This document shows, one piece after another, positions 7,518-18,260 of a stretch of DNA of 64,000 nt. The notes under the pieces are model-generated. The model had not been told where the DNA came from and ran no database searches. It was given only the letters and a program-made list of their open reading frames with translations. This DNA comes from Shumkonia mesophila (GTDB taxonomy: Bacteria; Pseudomonadota; Alphaproteobacteria; Rhodospirillales; Shumkoniaceae). The stretch spans positions 124,001 to 188,000 of the forward strand of contig NZ_JAOTID010000006.1 in the NCBI RefSeq assembly GCF_026163695.1. The letters run 5' to 3'. Both the position numbers and the translations under genes were made by a program. Position 1 is the first letter of the stretch; the number at the start of each line of letters is the position of its first letter.

Positions 7518-9149
7518 GTGGAAACCCTTCTGCAAACCCTCCGCAATCTGGGCCCGATGCGCCTGTCCATCATGGGCGGCGTCGTCTTCGGCCTCATCGC
7601 CTTCTTCATCTTTCTGTCGACGCGCCTGGCCAGCCCGCAGATGGCGCTTCTATACGGCGACCTCGACACCAACGACGCGACCCGCATCGCAGCTCAGTTG
7701 GACGCCCAGTCCGTTCCCTACGAGCTGAGGAAGAACGGCACCGAAGTTCACGTACCGGCCGATCAGGTTTCGCGGATGCGCCTGACCATGGCCCAGCAGG
7801 GGCTGCCGAGCGGCGGCACCGTCGGCTATGAATTGTTCGACTCCGCCGATTCCCTGGGCTCGACCGACTTCGTCCAGAACATCAACCTGGTGCGGGCGCT
7901 GGAAGGCGAACTGGCCCGCACCATCGGGGCCATCGAATCGGTCCGCTCGGCGCGCGTCCATCTGGTCATGCCGCGCCGCGAACTGTTCAGCCGCGAAAAG
8001 CAGGAACCCAGCGCGTCCATCGTGCTCAAGATGAAGGGCATCTCCCGGCTCGACCGCGGGCAGGTGACGGCGATCCAGCACTTGGTCGCCGCCGCGGTGC
8101 CGAAGCTGACCCCCAACCGCATTTCCATCATCGACGACAAGGGCAGCCTGCTGGCCGGCGGCTTCGAAGACCTGAACGATCCCGCCACGGCGGCGGTCAA
8201 GACCGAGGAGCGCAAGCGGACCTACGAGAACCGCATGGCCCGGACCGTCGAAGAGCTGCTGGAGCGCGCCGTCGGCTTCGGCCGGGTACGGGCCGAGGTG
8301 CGCGCCGACATGGATTTCGACCGCATCAGCACCAGCGAGGAGCAGTACAATCCCGACGGGCAGGTGGTGCGCTCCACCCAGACGGTCGAGGAAAACTCGA
8401 GCAGCCGCGAAGCCGATCCGCAGTCGGTGACGGTGGCCAACAACCTGCCGGACCCCAACCAGATCGGCGGCGGGGCTTCGGCCACGTCGGCGGAAAGCCG
8501 GACCGAGGAAACCGTCAACTACGAGATCTCGAAAAAGGTGGTGAACCACGTCAAGGAGATCGGCTCCGTCAACCGCCTGTCGGTGGCGGTTCTGGTCGAC
8601 GGCGTCTATGCCCCCAACGGCCAGGGGCAACGGGCCTACACCCCCCGCCCCGAGCAGGAGATGACCCAGCTGGCCAACCTCGTGCGCAGCGCCATCGGCT
8701 TCAATGCCGCGCGCGGCGATACGCTGGAAGTCATCAACATGCAATTCGCCGAGCCGGACACACCGGTTGAGGCGCCGCTGGTTCTGTTCCTCGGCCTCAA
8801 CAAGCAGGACATGCTGCGGATGGCCGAGATCCTGGTCCTCAGCATCGTCGCCATCCTGGTCATCCTGCTGGTGGTGCGGCCGCTGCTGACGCGGGCCTTC
8901 GAAGCCCTGCCGGTCGCCTCCGCAGCGCCCGCCGAGGGCCGCCTGCTGGCCAATGAAAGCATGCCGGCCCCCGCCCTGGCCGGGCCGAGCGAGGCGCCGG
9001 ATCAGGACGATTTCGAGGAGCTCATCGACATCGACCGTGTGGAAGGGCGAGTAAAGGCGTCGTCCGTGAAAAAGGTAGGCGAGATCGTCGACAAGCACCC
9101 GAGCGAGGCATTGGCCATCGTCCGGGCGTGGATTTATCAAGAAACCTAA
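7518..9149 (+). CDS. fliF: Flagellar MS-ring protein FliF
   Basis: The product is 543 residues from GTG 7518, preceded by GCGAGGAAATTTC as ribosome-binding site. An in-frame ATG at 7482 would add 12 basic residues but lacks such a site. An N-terminal transmembrane helix lies at about residues 16-37 and a second near 435-455 (ILVLSIVAILVILLVVRPLL). The periplasmic ring-building domains lie between, with the YscJ-like motif YELFDSADSLGSTDF. The C-terminal tail (DDFEELIDIDRVEGRV and VDKHPSEALAIVRAWIYQ) is the FliG-binding segment. FliF forms the membrane ring on which the rotor and export gate assemble. It is the first gene of an operon running to about 18650. Confidence 0.95.
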   Translation: METLLQTLRNLGPMRLSIMGGVVFGLIAFFIFLSTRLASPQMALLYGDLDTNDATRIAAQLDAQSVPYELRKNGTEVHVPADQVSRMRLTMAQQGLPSGGTVGYELFDSADSLGSTDFVQNINLVRALEGELARTIGAIESVRSARVHLVMPRRELFSREKQEPSASIVLKMKGISRLDRGQVTAIQHLVAAAVPKLTPNRISIIDDKGSLLAGGFEDLNDPATAAVKTEERKRTYENRMARTVEELLERAVGFGRVRAEVRADMDFDRISTSEEQYNPDGQVVRSTQTVEENSSSREADPQSVTVANNLPDPNQIGGGASATSAESRTEETVNYEISKKVVNHVKEIGSVNRLSVAVLVDGVYAPNGQGQRAYTPRPEQEMTQLANLVRSAIGFNAARGDTLEVINMQFAEPDTPVEAPLVLFLGLNKQDMLRMAEILVLSIVAILVILLVVRPLLTRAFEALPVASAAPAEGRLLANESMPAPALAGPSEAPDQDDFEELIDIDRVEGRVKASSVKKVGEIVDKHPSEALAIVRAWIYQET

Positions 9150-9161
9150 GGGGAACGTCAC

Positions 9162-10181
9162 GTGGCACGGGTCAAGGAAGACTTTCGGACGCTGACGGGT
9201 CCCCAGAAGGCCGCCATCTTCATGCTGGCGTTGGGCGAGGACCATTCGGCAAAACTTTTCGAGATGATGGACGACGAGGAAATCCGCGAGCTGTCGCAAA
9301 CGATGGCCAACCTGGGCACCGTCAACGCCGCCATCATCGAGAGGCTGTTCGTCGAATTCGCCGATCAGTTGTCGAGCTCGGGTTCGCTGATCGGTTCCTA
9401 CGACAGCACCGAGCGGCTGCTGATGAAAACCCTGCCGGGCGACCGGGTCTCGCAGATCATGGAGGAAATCCGGGGCCCCGCCGGACGCACCATGTGGGAC
9501 AAGCTGGGCAACGTCAACGAGGCGGTGCTGGCCAATTATTTCAAGAACGAGTATCCGCAGACCGTCGCCGTCGTGCTGTCGAAGATCCGGCCCGACCACG
9601 CGGCGCGGGTCCTTTCCGTACTGCCCGAGAATTTCGCCATGGAAGTCATCATGCGCATGCTGCGCATGGAGGCGGTGCAGAAGGACGTGCTGGATCACGT
9701 CGAGAAGACGTTGCGCACCGAGTTCATGACCAACCTGGCCCGCACGTCGCGCCGCGACTCGCACGAGATGATGGCCGACATCTTCAACAACCTCGACCGC
9801 TCCGCCGAGAACCGTTTCATGACGGCCCTGGAAGAGCGCAACCGCGAGTCCGCCGAGCGCATCAAGCAGTTGATGTTCACCTTCGACGATCTGATCCGGG
9901 TCGACGCCACCGGCATCCAGACCCTGCTCCGCCAGGTCGAGAAGGATCAGCTGGCGATGTCGCTGAAGGGCGCTTCCGACGAGGTCAAGGACCTGTTCTT
10001 CGCCAACATGTCGGAGCGCGCCGGCAAGATGATGCGCGAGGACATGGAGGCGATGGGCGCGGTGCGGCTGCGCGACGTCGACGAAGCGCAGGCGGCGATC
10101 GTGGCGGTCGCCAAGCAGCTGGCCGAGTCCGGCGAGATCGCCATTTCCGGCACCGGCGAAGAAGACGAGTTGGTGTACTAG
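9162..10181 (+). CDS. fliG: Flagellar motor switch protein FliG
   Basis: The 339-residue product has the three FliG parts: an N-terminal FliF-binding domain ([20 protein letters not shown]), a middle domain with the EHPQ-like sequence [14 protein letters not shown], and a C-terminal torque-generating domain. The C-terminal domain carries the charged helix [20 protein letters not shown] and [16 protein letters not shown], whose charged residues contact MotA. FliG couples stator movement to rotation and helps reverse direction. The start is GTG at 9162 with AAGGGGAACGTCAC upstream, 12 bp after fliF. The C-terminus ends EEDELVY. Confidence 0.96.
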   Translation: MARVKEDFRTLTGPQKAAIFMLALGEDHSAKLFEMMDDEEIRELSQTMANLGTVNAAIIERLFVEFADQLSSSGSLIGSYDSTERLLMKTLPGDRVSQIMEEIRGPAGRTMWDKLGNVNEAVLANYFKNEYPQTVAVVLSKIRPDHAARVLSVLPENFAMEVIMRMLRMEAVQKDVLDHVEKTLRTEFMTNLARTSRRDSHEMMADIFNNLDRSAENRFMTALEERNRESAERIKQLMFTFDDLIRVDATGIQTLLRQVEKDQLAMSLKGASDEVKDLFFANMSERAGKMMREDMEAMGAVRLRDVDEAQAAIVAVAKQLAESGEIAISGTGEEDELVY

Positions 10182-10184
10182 CGC

Positions 10185-10913
10185 ATGGCCGCCATCCGCA
10201 AATTTCTCTTCGATACCGACTTCGCCCCGAGGGAGCCGGCGCCGCCGGCCAACAAGGCCGAAGAGCCGGCCGCGCCCGCCCCCGAGGCGCCGCCGCCGCC
10301 GGTCTTCAGCGAGGAGGACGTGGCGATCGCCCGCAGCGAGGGTTTCGCCGCCGGCAAGCGGGAAGGCATCGTCGAGGCATCGGCCGCCGTCGAGCGGCAG
10401 ATCGCCGAGACCCTGGCCCGCATCGAGGGCGGCCTGCCCGATCTGTTCGCGGCCCAGCGGCAGGCGGCCGAAGCCTTGCAACACGACGGCATGACGGTCA
10501 TCCGGGCGCTGGCCCGCAAGACCCTGCCCCGCCTGGCCGAGGACAACGCCTTGGGCGAGATCGAGCACTTGGCGGGCGTCGTGCTCGACCGCCTGCGCAC
10601 GGAGCCCCGGGTCGTCTTCCGGGTCAACGACGGCCTGACGAGCGCGCTCGACGAAAAGCTTACGGTCCTTGCCGGAACCAAGGGGTACGCAGGCGCCGTC
10701 GCCGTCATCGGCGAAGCCGGCATCGCGCCCGGGGACTGCAAGATCGAATGGAGCCAGGGCGGCGCCGAACGCCAGGCCGCCGCCATTCTGGACGAGATGG
10801 ATCGGATCATCCAACGCAACACGGGCGGGTCCGGCAGCATCGCCGATGTCGCCGACCCGGCAATCGCCGAGGGCAGGAACGAACCCGTCGACGAAACACC
10901 CGACGGGAACTGA
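10185..10913 (+). CDS. fliH: Flagellar assembly protein FliH (FlbE-like)
   Basis: This 242-residue protein opens with RKFLFDTDF, typical of alphaproteobacterial FliH, followed by a Pro/Ala linker. A GFAAGKREGIVEA segment (GxxxG-containing helix of FliH) comes next, then a long amphipathic region and a C-terminal domain resembling the V-ATPase E subunit. FliH regulates and anchors the export ATPase FliI at the C-ring through FliN, which is the next gene. It lies 3 bp after fliG. The last 40 residues are acidic and poorly conserved. The sequence is divergent, so the call relies on both motifs and position. Confidence 0.85.
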   Translation: MAAIRKFLFDTDFAPREPAPPANKAEEPAAPAPEAPPPPVFSEEDVAIARSEGFAAGKREGIVEASAAVERQIAETLARIEGGLPDLFAAQRQAAEALQHDGMTVIRALARKTLPRLAEDNALGEIEHLAGVVLDRLRTEPRVVFRVNDGLTSALDEKLTVLAGTKGYAGAVAVIGEAGIAPGDCKIEWSQGGAERQAAAILDEMDRIIQRNTGGSGSIADVADPAIAEGRNEPVDETPDGN

Positions 10914-10929
10914 TTGAGGAGACGGACAT

Positions 10930-11277
10930 ATGGCTGAAGATCGGGATCTGGAACTGGCCGACCTCGGAAACGGGGACAAGGGGGGCGTGACGCCCGACCT
11001 CGGGGACGGCTTTCCCGATGCGCCGCACGGGTCCCAGGAACTCGAAGCGGTTTACGACATTCCGGTGCAGGTTTCGGCCGTGCTGGGCAAGGCCACCATG
11101 CAGGTAAGCCAGCTCCTCAAGCTGGGTCGCGGCGCGGTGGTCGAACTGGACCGCAAGGTCGGCGAAGCCATCGACATCTACGTCAACAACCGCCTGGTGG
11201 CGCGCGGCGAGGTGGTGGTGGTCGAGGATCGTCTGGGCGTCACCATGACGGAAATCGTCAAGACCGACCGGGCATGA
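10930..11277 (+). CDS. fliN: Flagellar motor switch protein FliN
   Basis: The product is 115 residues. A variable acidic N-terminus (1-40) precedes the SpoA/FliN domain at about 41-112, recognised by YDIPVQVSAVLGKATMQVSQ, LLKLGRGAVVELDRKVGEAI, DIYVNNRLVARGEVVVVEDR and GVTMTEIV. FliN forms most of the C-ring with FliM and receives the FliH-FliI complex. It is 16 bp after fliH, with GAGGAGACGGACAT as ribosome-binding site, and overlaps motA by 4 bp. No fliM is present in the window. Confidence 0.95.
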   Translation: MAEDRDLELADLGNGDKGGVTPDLGDGFPDAPHGSQELEAVYDIPVQVSAVLGKATMQVSQLLKLGRGAVVELDRKVGEAIDIYVNNRLVARGEVVVVEDRLGVTMTEIVKTDRA

Positions 11278-12104
11278 GGATGGACGCGATGGCGGATATC
11301 CGGGCCGGCAACGGGGCGGGGCGTGGCAAGTCGGCCATGGACACCGCGACGGTCGTCGGCCTGGCCTGCGGGTTCGGCCTGATCGGTGCCGCCATCCTTC
11401 TCGGCGGCCACCCGGCCAGCTTCGTCAATCTGCCGGGCGTGCTCATCGTCTTCGGCGGCACCTTCGCCGTCACCACCATGTGCTTTTCCCTGCCCGAGGT
11501 GACGCGTACCGCGGGCATTCTCTCCAAGGCCATCTTCCGCTCCGACCGCGACCCCTCGGAAGCCGCGATCGCCGTGCTGAAGGTGGCCGAAATGGCCAGG
11601 CGCCAGGGTGTGCTGTCGCTCCAGAGCGTCCTCGAATCGCTCAAAAACGAGCCATTCCTGCACAAGGGCATCTCGATGGTCGTCGACGGCACCCCGGCCG
11701 AGGAGGTCGAGATGATCATGCGCCGGGACATGCAGGCGACCCTCCATCGCCACGCCAAGAGCGCGGGCGTGCTGCGCAAGGCGGCGGAATTCGCCCCCGC
11801 CATGGGTCTCATCGGCACGCTGATCGGCCTGGTTCAGATGCTGGGCAGCCTCGACGACCCCTCGACCATCGGCCCCAGCATGGCGGTCGCCCTGCTGACG
11901 ACCTTCTACGGAGCGGTTCTCGCCACCATGGTTTTTTCACCCCTGGCCGCCAAGCTGGAACGCAACTCGGCCGAGGAAACGCTGGTCAGCAACGTCTACG
12001 CCATGGGCGTCGCCTCGATCGGCCGCCAGGAAAACCCGCGCCGGCTGGAAATGCTGTTGAACAGCGTTCTGCCACCGATCAAGCGGGTTCAGTATTTCGA
12101 TTAG
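11274..12104 (+). CDS. motA: MotA/TolQ/ExbB-type stator protein
   Basis: This 276-residue protein carries about four membrane segments: ATVVGLACGFGLIGAAILLG, VNLPGVLIVFGGTFAVTTM, APAMGLIGTLIGLVQML and MAVALLTTFYGAVLATMVF. The MotA signature is the pair of C-terminal helices around P-x-M-G-L-I-G-T. The cytoplasmic loop between helices 2 and 3 contains the charged stretch that meets FliG. It is the ion-channel part of the flagellar stator. It overlaps fliN (ATGA), and the short basic N-terminus could alternatively start at 11280 or 11289. motB, its usual partner, does not follow; flbD does, so MotB must be encoded elsewhere. Confidence 0.88.
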   Translation: MRMDAMADIRAGNGAGRGKSAMDTATVVGLACGFGLIGAAILLGGHPASFVNLPGVLIVFGGTFAVTTMCFSLPEVTRTAGILSKAIFRSDRDPSEAAIAVLKVAEMARRQGVLSLQSVLESLKNEPFLHKGISMVVDGTPAEEVEMIMRRDMQATLHRHAKSAGVLRKAAEFAPAMGLIGTLIGLVQMLGSLDDPSTIGPSMAVALLTTFYGAVLATMVFSPLAAKLERNSAEETLVSNVYAMGVASIGRQENPRRLEMLLNSVLPPIKRVQYFD

Positions 12105-12127
12105 AACGCGGTCCGGAGCACACAAGA

Positions 12128-13492
<1,365 letters not shown>

Positions 13493-13520
13493 CCGGGCGA
13501 CCTGACGGTTAGGAGCCTCG

Positions 13521-15644
13521 ATGGCCGACGTCACCACCAACACCCCAGCCATCGGCACCGGGACGAACGGTGCCAGGAAATGGCTGATCGCGGCCTCGCG
13601 GCGCAGCGACCTGGCCATGGCCATGGGCGTCGTCACCATCCTGGTGGTGCTGATCCTGCCGTTGCCCGACTGGCTGCTGGACGTCGGTCTGGCCTTCTCG
13701 ATCACCTTCGCGGTGCTCATCCTGATGACCGCGCTGTTCATCGAGAAGCCGCTCGAGTTCAGCACCTTTCCGACCGTGCTGCTGCTGGCGACGATGATGC
13801 GCCTGTCGCTCAACCTGGCCTCGACCCGCCTGATCCTGGCCGACGGCCATATCGGCCCGCAGGCCGCCGGCAAGGTCATCCAGGCCTTCGGCGGCTTCGT
13901 CATGGGCGGCAATTTCGTCATCGGCATCATCGTCTTCTCGATCCTGCTGATCGTGAACTTCGTCGTCATCACCAAGGGCGCCAGCCGCATCGCCGAGGTG
14001 TCGGCCCGCTTCACCCTGGACGCCATGCCGGGCAAGCAGATGGCCATCGACGCCGACCTGTCGTCCGGCCTCATCGACGAAGACATGGCCAAGAAGCGGC
14101 GCAAGGACCTGGAGGACGAAAGCACCTTCTTCGGCTCCATGGACGGCGCCGCCAAGTTCGTGCGCGGCGACATCGTCGCCGGCCTGCTCATCACCTTCAT
14201 CAACATCATCGCCGGCATGATCATCGGCGTCGCCCAGAAGGACCTGTCCTTCGCCCAGGCGGCCGACACCTATACGCGCCTCACCGTCGGCGACGGCCTG
14301 GTCACCCAGATCCCTGCCCTCATCGTCTCGACCGCCGCCGGCATGGTGGTGACCAAGGCGGGTATCACCGGGGCCACCGAGAAGGCGGTGTTCGGCCAGC
14401 TGGGCGGGCAGCCCCGCGCGCTGGGCCTGAGCGCCTTCCTGCTGGCCGCACTGGGGGCGCTGCCGGGCATCCCGTTCGTGCCCTTCATGCTGCTGGCCGC
14501 CATCATCGGCGGCATCGCCTGGAACATGTCGCGCCTGGCCAACCGCGTCACCGCCGAGACCGAGGCCCGCACCGAGCGCGAACGGCTGGACGCCCCGCCG
14601 ACGGCCGAGGAACCGATCGCCAACGCGTTGCGCATAGACCTGCTTCGGCTCGAGCTCGGCTATGGGTTGCTCACGATGATCAACAACCCGCGCGAGGGCC
14701 AGCGGCTGACCGACCAGATCAAGGCCCTGCGCCGGCAGATGGCGTCCGACATCGGATTCATCATGCCCAGCGTGCGCATCCAGGATAACATGCAACTGCC
14801 GGCCAACTCCTACGTCATCCGCGTCAAGGAGATCGAGACAGGACGCGGCGACCTTCGGCCCAACATGCTGCTGGTGATGGACCCGCGCGGCGAAGAGATC
14901 ACGCTGCCCGGCGAGAAGACCAAGGAGCCAACCTTCGGGCTGGCCGCCATGTGGATCGACGAGGCCAACCGCGAGGAGGCGCTGTTCCGCGGCTATACCG
15001 TGGTCGACCCGGCGACCGTGATCACCACCCATCTGACCGAGGTGATCAAGGACAACATGTCCGAGCTGCTGTCGCACTCCGAGACCCAGAAGCTGATGGA
15101 CGAATTGGACAAGGAGCACCAGAAACTGGTCGCCGACATGATCCCCAGCCAGATTTCGGTCGGCGGCGTCCAGCGCGTGCTGCAGAACCTGTTGGGCGAA
15201 CGCATCTCGGTGCGCGACCTGTCGACCATCCTGGAGGCCATCTCGGAGGCCTGCGGGCACACCCGCAACGTCATGATGATCACCGAGCATGTGCGGGCGC
15301 GCCTCGCCCGCCAGATCAGCGACATGAACGCCAACGAGCAGGGCATCATTCCGCTGGTCACCCTGTCGCCCGAGTGGGAGCAGGCGTTCGCCGAATCGCT
15401 GGCCGGCACCGGCGACGAGCGGCAGCTGTCGATGGCCCCCAGCCGGCTCCAGGAATTCATCGGCTCGCTGCGCCGCACCTTCGAACGCCAGGCCATGATG
15501 GGCGAGACGCCGGCCCTGCTGACCAGCCCGTCGATCCGCCCCTACGTGCGTTCCATCGTCGAGCGGTTCCGGCCGTCGACCACCGTCATCTCGCAGAACG
15601 AAATCCACCCGAAGGCCCGGATCAAGACCGTCGGGCAGATCTAG
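13521..15644 (+). CDS. flhA: Flagellar export gate protein FlhA
   Basis: The 707-residue length is typical. The N-terminal half contains about eight membrane helices and the conserved FHIPEP-type motifs, including TFPTVLLLATMMRLSLNLAS and GDGLVTQIPALIVSTAAGMV. The cytoplasmic half (about 350-707) forms the ring that binds chaperone-substrate complexes, recognised by MIPSQISVGGVQRVLQNLLG, IRDL-like RVLQ motifs and the conserved VLSPEWE-like TLSPEWEQAFA. FlhA with FlhB and FliPQR forms the type III export gate. GGTTAGGAGCCTCG precedes ATG 13521. It is followed by flhG without an intervening flhF. Confidence 0.96.
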   Translation: MADVTTNTPAIGTGTNGARKWLIAASRRSDLAMAMGVVTILVVLILPLPDWLLDVGLAFSITFAVLILMTALFIEKPLEFSTFPTVLLLATMMRLSLNLASTRLILADGHIGPQAAGKVIQAFGGFVMGGNFVIGIIVFSILLIVNFVVITKGASRIAEVSARFTLDAMPGKQMAIDADLSSGLIDEDMAKKRRKDLEDESTFFGSMDGAAKFVRGDIVAGLLITFINIIAGMIIGVAQKDLSFAQAADTYTRLTVGDGLVTQIPALIVSTAAGMVVTKAGITGATEKAVFGQLGGQPRALGLSAFLLAALGALPGIPFVPFMLLAAIIGGIAWNMSRLANRVTAETEARTERERLDAPPTAEEPIANALRIDLLRLELGYGLLTMINNPREGQRLTDQIKALRRQMASDIGFIMPSVRIQDNMQLPANSYVIRVKEIETGRGDLRPNMLLVMDPRGEEITLPGEKTKEPTFGLAAMWIDEANREEALFRGYTVVDPATVITTHLTEVIKDNMSELLSHSETQKLMDELDKEHQKLVADMIPSQISVGGVQRVLQNLLGERISVRDLSTILEAISEACGHTRNVMMITEHVRARLARQISDMNANEQGIIPLVTLSPEWEQAFAESLAGTGDERQLSMAPSRLQEFIGSLRRTFERQAMMGETPALLTSPSIRPYVRSIVERFRPSTTVISQNEIHPKARIKTVGQI

Positions 15645-15710
15645 GAAAGACCCCCCAATGCACGCTTTCCGACCCCAAGCCGCCTCCCCCCTCCGCCGCG
15701 AGGCAGCGCC

Positions 15711-16499
15711 ATGACCGCCGCGCCCGCCGCCTCGACGGCCGTCGCCATGCCCCAAAGCAACGGCAGGAACATGCTCGCGGTCGCCTCGGGCAAGGGCGGG
15801 GTCGGCAAGACCTGGTTCGCCATCTCGCTGGCCCACGCCATGGCCAAGCGCGACGTCAAGACGCTGCTGTTCGACGGCGACCTCGGGCTGGCCAATCTCG
15901 ACATCCAGTTGGGCCTGATGCCCAAACGCGACCTCGGCGGCGTCATCGCCGGGCGGCTGACCTTGAACCAGGCGGTGGTGCCTTTCGAGGAGGGCGGCTT
16001 CGACATCATCGCCGGACGCTCGGGCTCGGGCAGTCTGGCCAACATTCCGCTGAGCCGCCTGCGCGCCCTGGGCGAGGACCTGACCCTCCTCGGCGGCGCC
16101 TACGACAAGGTCATCGTCGACTTGGGCGCCGGGCTGGAGCGCACCGTCCGCCAACTGACTCACAGCGTGAATTCCTGCCTCGTCATCGCCACCGACGACC
16201 CCGCCTCGCTGACCGACGCCTACGCCTTCATCAAGGTCACCCACATGGAACAGCCGGCGATGGACATCCGCATCATCATCAACATGGCGGGCTCGATCCG
16301 CGGCGGCGAGCGCACCTACAACACGCTGCTCAAGGCCTGCGAGGGTTTCCTCAAGATCTCGCCGCCGCTGACCGGCATCATCCGCAACGATTCCTGCATC
16401 CGCGAGGCCATCCGCAACCAGTCGCCGCTGTTGACGCGCTATCCCAACTGCGAGGCCGCCGGGGACGTCAAGGCCATCGCCGAACGGCTGCTGGCCTAG
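15711..16499 (+). CDS. flhG: MinD-like ATPase FlhG/FleN, flagellar number regulator
   Basis: This 262-residue P-loop ATPase has the deviant Walker A KGGVGKT (about residues 26-33) in LAVASGKGGVGKTWFAISLA. The switch motif FDGDLGLANLDIQLGL and the VIVDLGAGLE motif also follow the FlhG/FleN/YlxH pattern of the MinD family. FlhG limits flagellar number, usually by acting on the GTPase FlhF. Here flhF is absent between flhA and flhG. The C-terminal amphipathic helix is short (VKAIAERLLA). ATG 15711 is chosen; ATG 15747 would also leave the P-loop intact. Confidence 0.87.
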   Translation: MTAAPAASTAVAMPQSNGRNMLAVASGKGGVGKTWFAISLAHAMAKRDVKTLLFDGDLGLANLDIQLGLMPKRDLGGVIAGRLTLNQAVVPFEEGGFDIIAGRSGSGSLANIPLSRLRALGEDLTLLGGAYDKVIVDLGAGLERTVRQLTHSVNSCLVIATDDPASLTDAYAFIKVTHMEQPAMDIRIIINMAGSIRGGERTYNTLLKACEGFLKISPPLTGIIRNDSCIREAIRNQSPLLTRYPNCEAAGDVKAIAERLLA

Positions 16500-16524
16500 C
16501 GCCGCCGCCGGAAGTCAGGCGCCG

Positions 16525-18207
16525 ATGACCACCATCCCGCCGCCGGCCCCGCCGCCGCCGATGCCGCCGACCGCGCCGCCCCGGGCGCTGCCCATCATCA
16601 CGGTGGCCAGTCCGCCGGCCGATCTCCTCGCCCTGGCCCCCGGCGCCCGTTTCGAGGGAACCGTGGTGGCCGAGGGCACCGCCATCGCGGTACGCGTCGA
16701 GACCGCCTTTGGCACCTTGCAAATCCAGACGACGCTGCCGCTGGCCGATGGGGCGCGCCTCACCCTGCTGCTGCAAAACCTGGCCGCGCCGCTGCAACTC
16801 CAGGTCGCCGCCGTCAACGGCAGGCCGCCGCCACCGGTCCTGCGCGCCCCGCTGCCGGCCGCGTCGGGTGCCGGCCCGGCGCTGGCGGCCCCGGCCAACC
16901 CCCTCGCCCCCTCCGCGGGCGTCATCGCCGCTCCCACGCTGCCGCGCGGCCTGATCGGCGCCTCGCTGACCGCCACCCTGCTGCGGCCGGCCGCGTCTTT
17001 TCTTGCCACGCCCGTTCCCGTCGCCCCGCCGCTGTCGGCCGCGGCCGGCATGGCTCCCGTCGGCCCGTCGTCATTTCCCGGTACTGCCCCCGTCTTCGGT
17101 GCGCCGGTGCCAGGGCCGGGGCCGGCTTCAGGACCAATCCCCGCCTTCACGCCCGCCCCTTCGCCGGCAGGTGGCGCGACGCCGGCGCCAACCGCCGGGC
17201 CGCCCGGCCCGGCCGGCCCGGTCGGCCTCGTTTCCGGGATGCACATGGCGCTGCGCGTCATCGCCTTCCAGCCGCCCGCCGCCGAGGGGACACCGCCGGC
17301 CGCCCTTCCTCCGGCGGCCCCGGCCCTGCCGGCCGTCGGCCAGACGATGACAGCCCTCGTCACCGGCCATACCACGGCCGGACAGCCCATCGTGCAAACC
17401 CCGGTCGGCCTCCTGGCGCTGGCCACCGGCACGCCGCTGCCGCGCGGCGCCATGGTGACGCTCGAGGTCGAAAAGCCACCGCTTCCCCCCGTCCCCGGCC
17501 AAGCCGAGCCGCCTTCGCCGCTGCCCGCCCCCGCCCTGTTTCGGGCCCGCGCCTGGCCGGCCATGGACGAAGCCCTCCAGGCCTTGCAGGCGTTGCGCCC
17601 GGCCGTCGCCCACGACCTGGTTTCCAGCGTGCTGCCGCAGGCCAACGCCAAAATGACGGCCGACGTGTTGTTCTTTCTTGCCGCCCTGCGCGGCGGCGAC
17701 CTCGGCGACTGGCTCACCCCCGGCGCGGCCCGCCTGCTCAAGCGCGAACGACCCGAACTGCTGGGCCGCCTGGGCGAGGAATTCCGCGGCATCGCCACGC
17801 TGGCCCGCGAGCCGGTGGCCGGCGACTGGCGGATCGCGCTGGTTCCCTTCTTCACCGGCTCGGAGATAGACCAGTTGCGCCTGTTCCTGCGCCCCCACGG
17901 CGGCGACGGGGAAGAGGACGAGGCGGCGCCCAAGGGCCTGCGCTTCATCCTCGACGTCGAGCTGAGCCGCCTTGGCCGGCTGCAACTGGACGGCCTGGTG
18001 CGCGACGACAGGAAGCGCCTCGATCTTATCGTGCGCAGCGAGCGGCCGCTGGCGCCCGCCATGCAGAACGACATCCGCGCCATTTTCGAAGAGGCCAACG
18101 CGACGACCGGCGTCGCCGGCGGCCTGGTCTTCCAGTCGGCTCCTCCCAACTTCATCGAGGCGGCGCCGGAAAGCGATGCCCCAGGGGGCCGCGGGGTGTT
18201 CGCCTGA
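16525..18207 (+). CDS. Second FliK-like protein, Pro/Ala-rich
   Basis: The 560-residue product is extremely rich in Pro and Ala over residues 1-330. A beta-rich segment near 30-90 (ARFEGTVVAEGTAIAVRVET) and a similar one near 272-315 look like small repeated barrel modules. The C-terminal third (about 350-545) is more ordered; LRFILDVELSRLGRLQLDGL and the following RKRLDLIVRSERPLAPAMQN resemble the Flg_hook domain of FliK (strand-strand-helix). It lies 25 bp after flhG in the flagellar operon. A role in hook-length control or export switching is plausible, but fliK proper is at 1898, so the function is uncertain. Confidence 0.6.
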   Translation: MTTIPPPAPPPPMPPTAPPRALPIITVASPPADLLALAPGARFEGTVVAEGTAIAVRVETAFGTLQIQTTLPLADGARLTLLLQNLAAPLQLQVAAVNGRPPPPVLRAPLPAASGAGPALAAPANPLAPSAGVIAAPTLPRGLIGASLTATLLRPAASFLATPVPVAPPLSAAAGMAPVGPSSFPGTAPVFGAPVPGPGPASGPIPAFTPAPSPAGGATPAPTAGPPGPAGPVGLVSGMHMALRVIAFQPPAAEGTPPAALPPAAPALPAVGQTMTALVTGHTTAGQPIVQTPVGLLALATGTPLPRGAMVTLEVEKPPLPPVPGQAEPPSPLPAPALFRARAWPAMDEALQALQALRPAVAHDLVSSVLPQANAKMTADVLFFLAALRGGDLGDWLTPGAARLLKRERPELLGRLGEEFRGIATLAREPVAGDWRIALVPFFTGSEIDQLRLFLRPHGGDGEEDEAAPKGLRFILDVELSRLGRLQLDGLVRDDRKRLDLIVRSERPLAPAMQNDIRAIFEEANATTGVAGGLVFQSAPPNFIEAAPESDAPGGRGVFA

Positions 18208-18260
18208 CCGGCGTTATGCGCTATCCTGAAGCGGGAGCGGCCGAGCAAGGACAGCGATCG

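Noticed and set aside
7650-10979. A very long minus-strand open frame (about 1100 codons) opposite fliF-fliG-fliH.
   Set aside because: It is antisense to three well-recognised flagellar genes; high GC removes stops from the complementary frame. The same applies to long frames opposite flhA (13509-16244), metE (32151-34793) and glnE (47842-50745).
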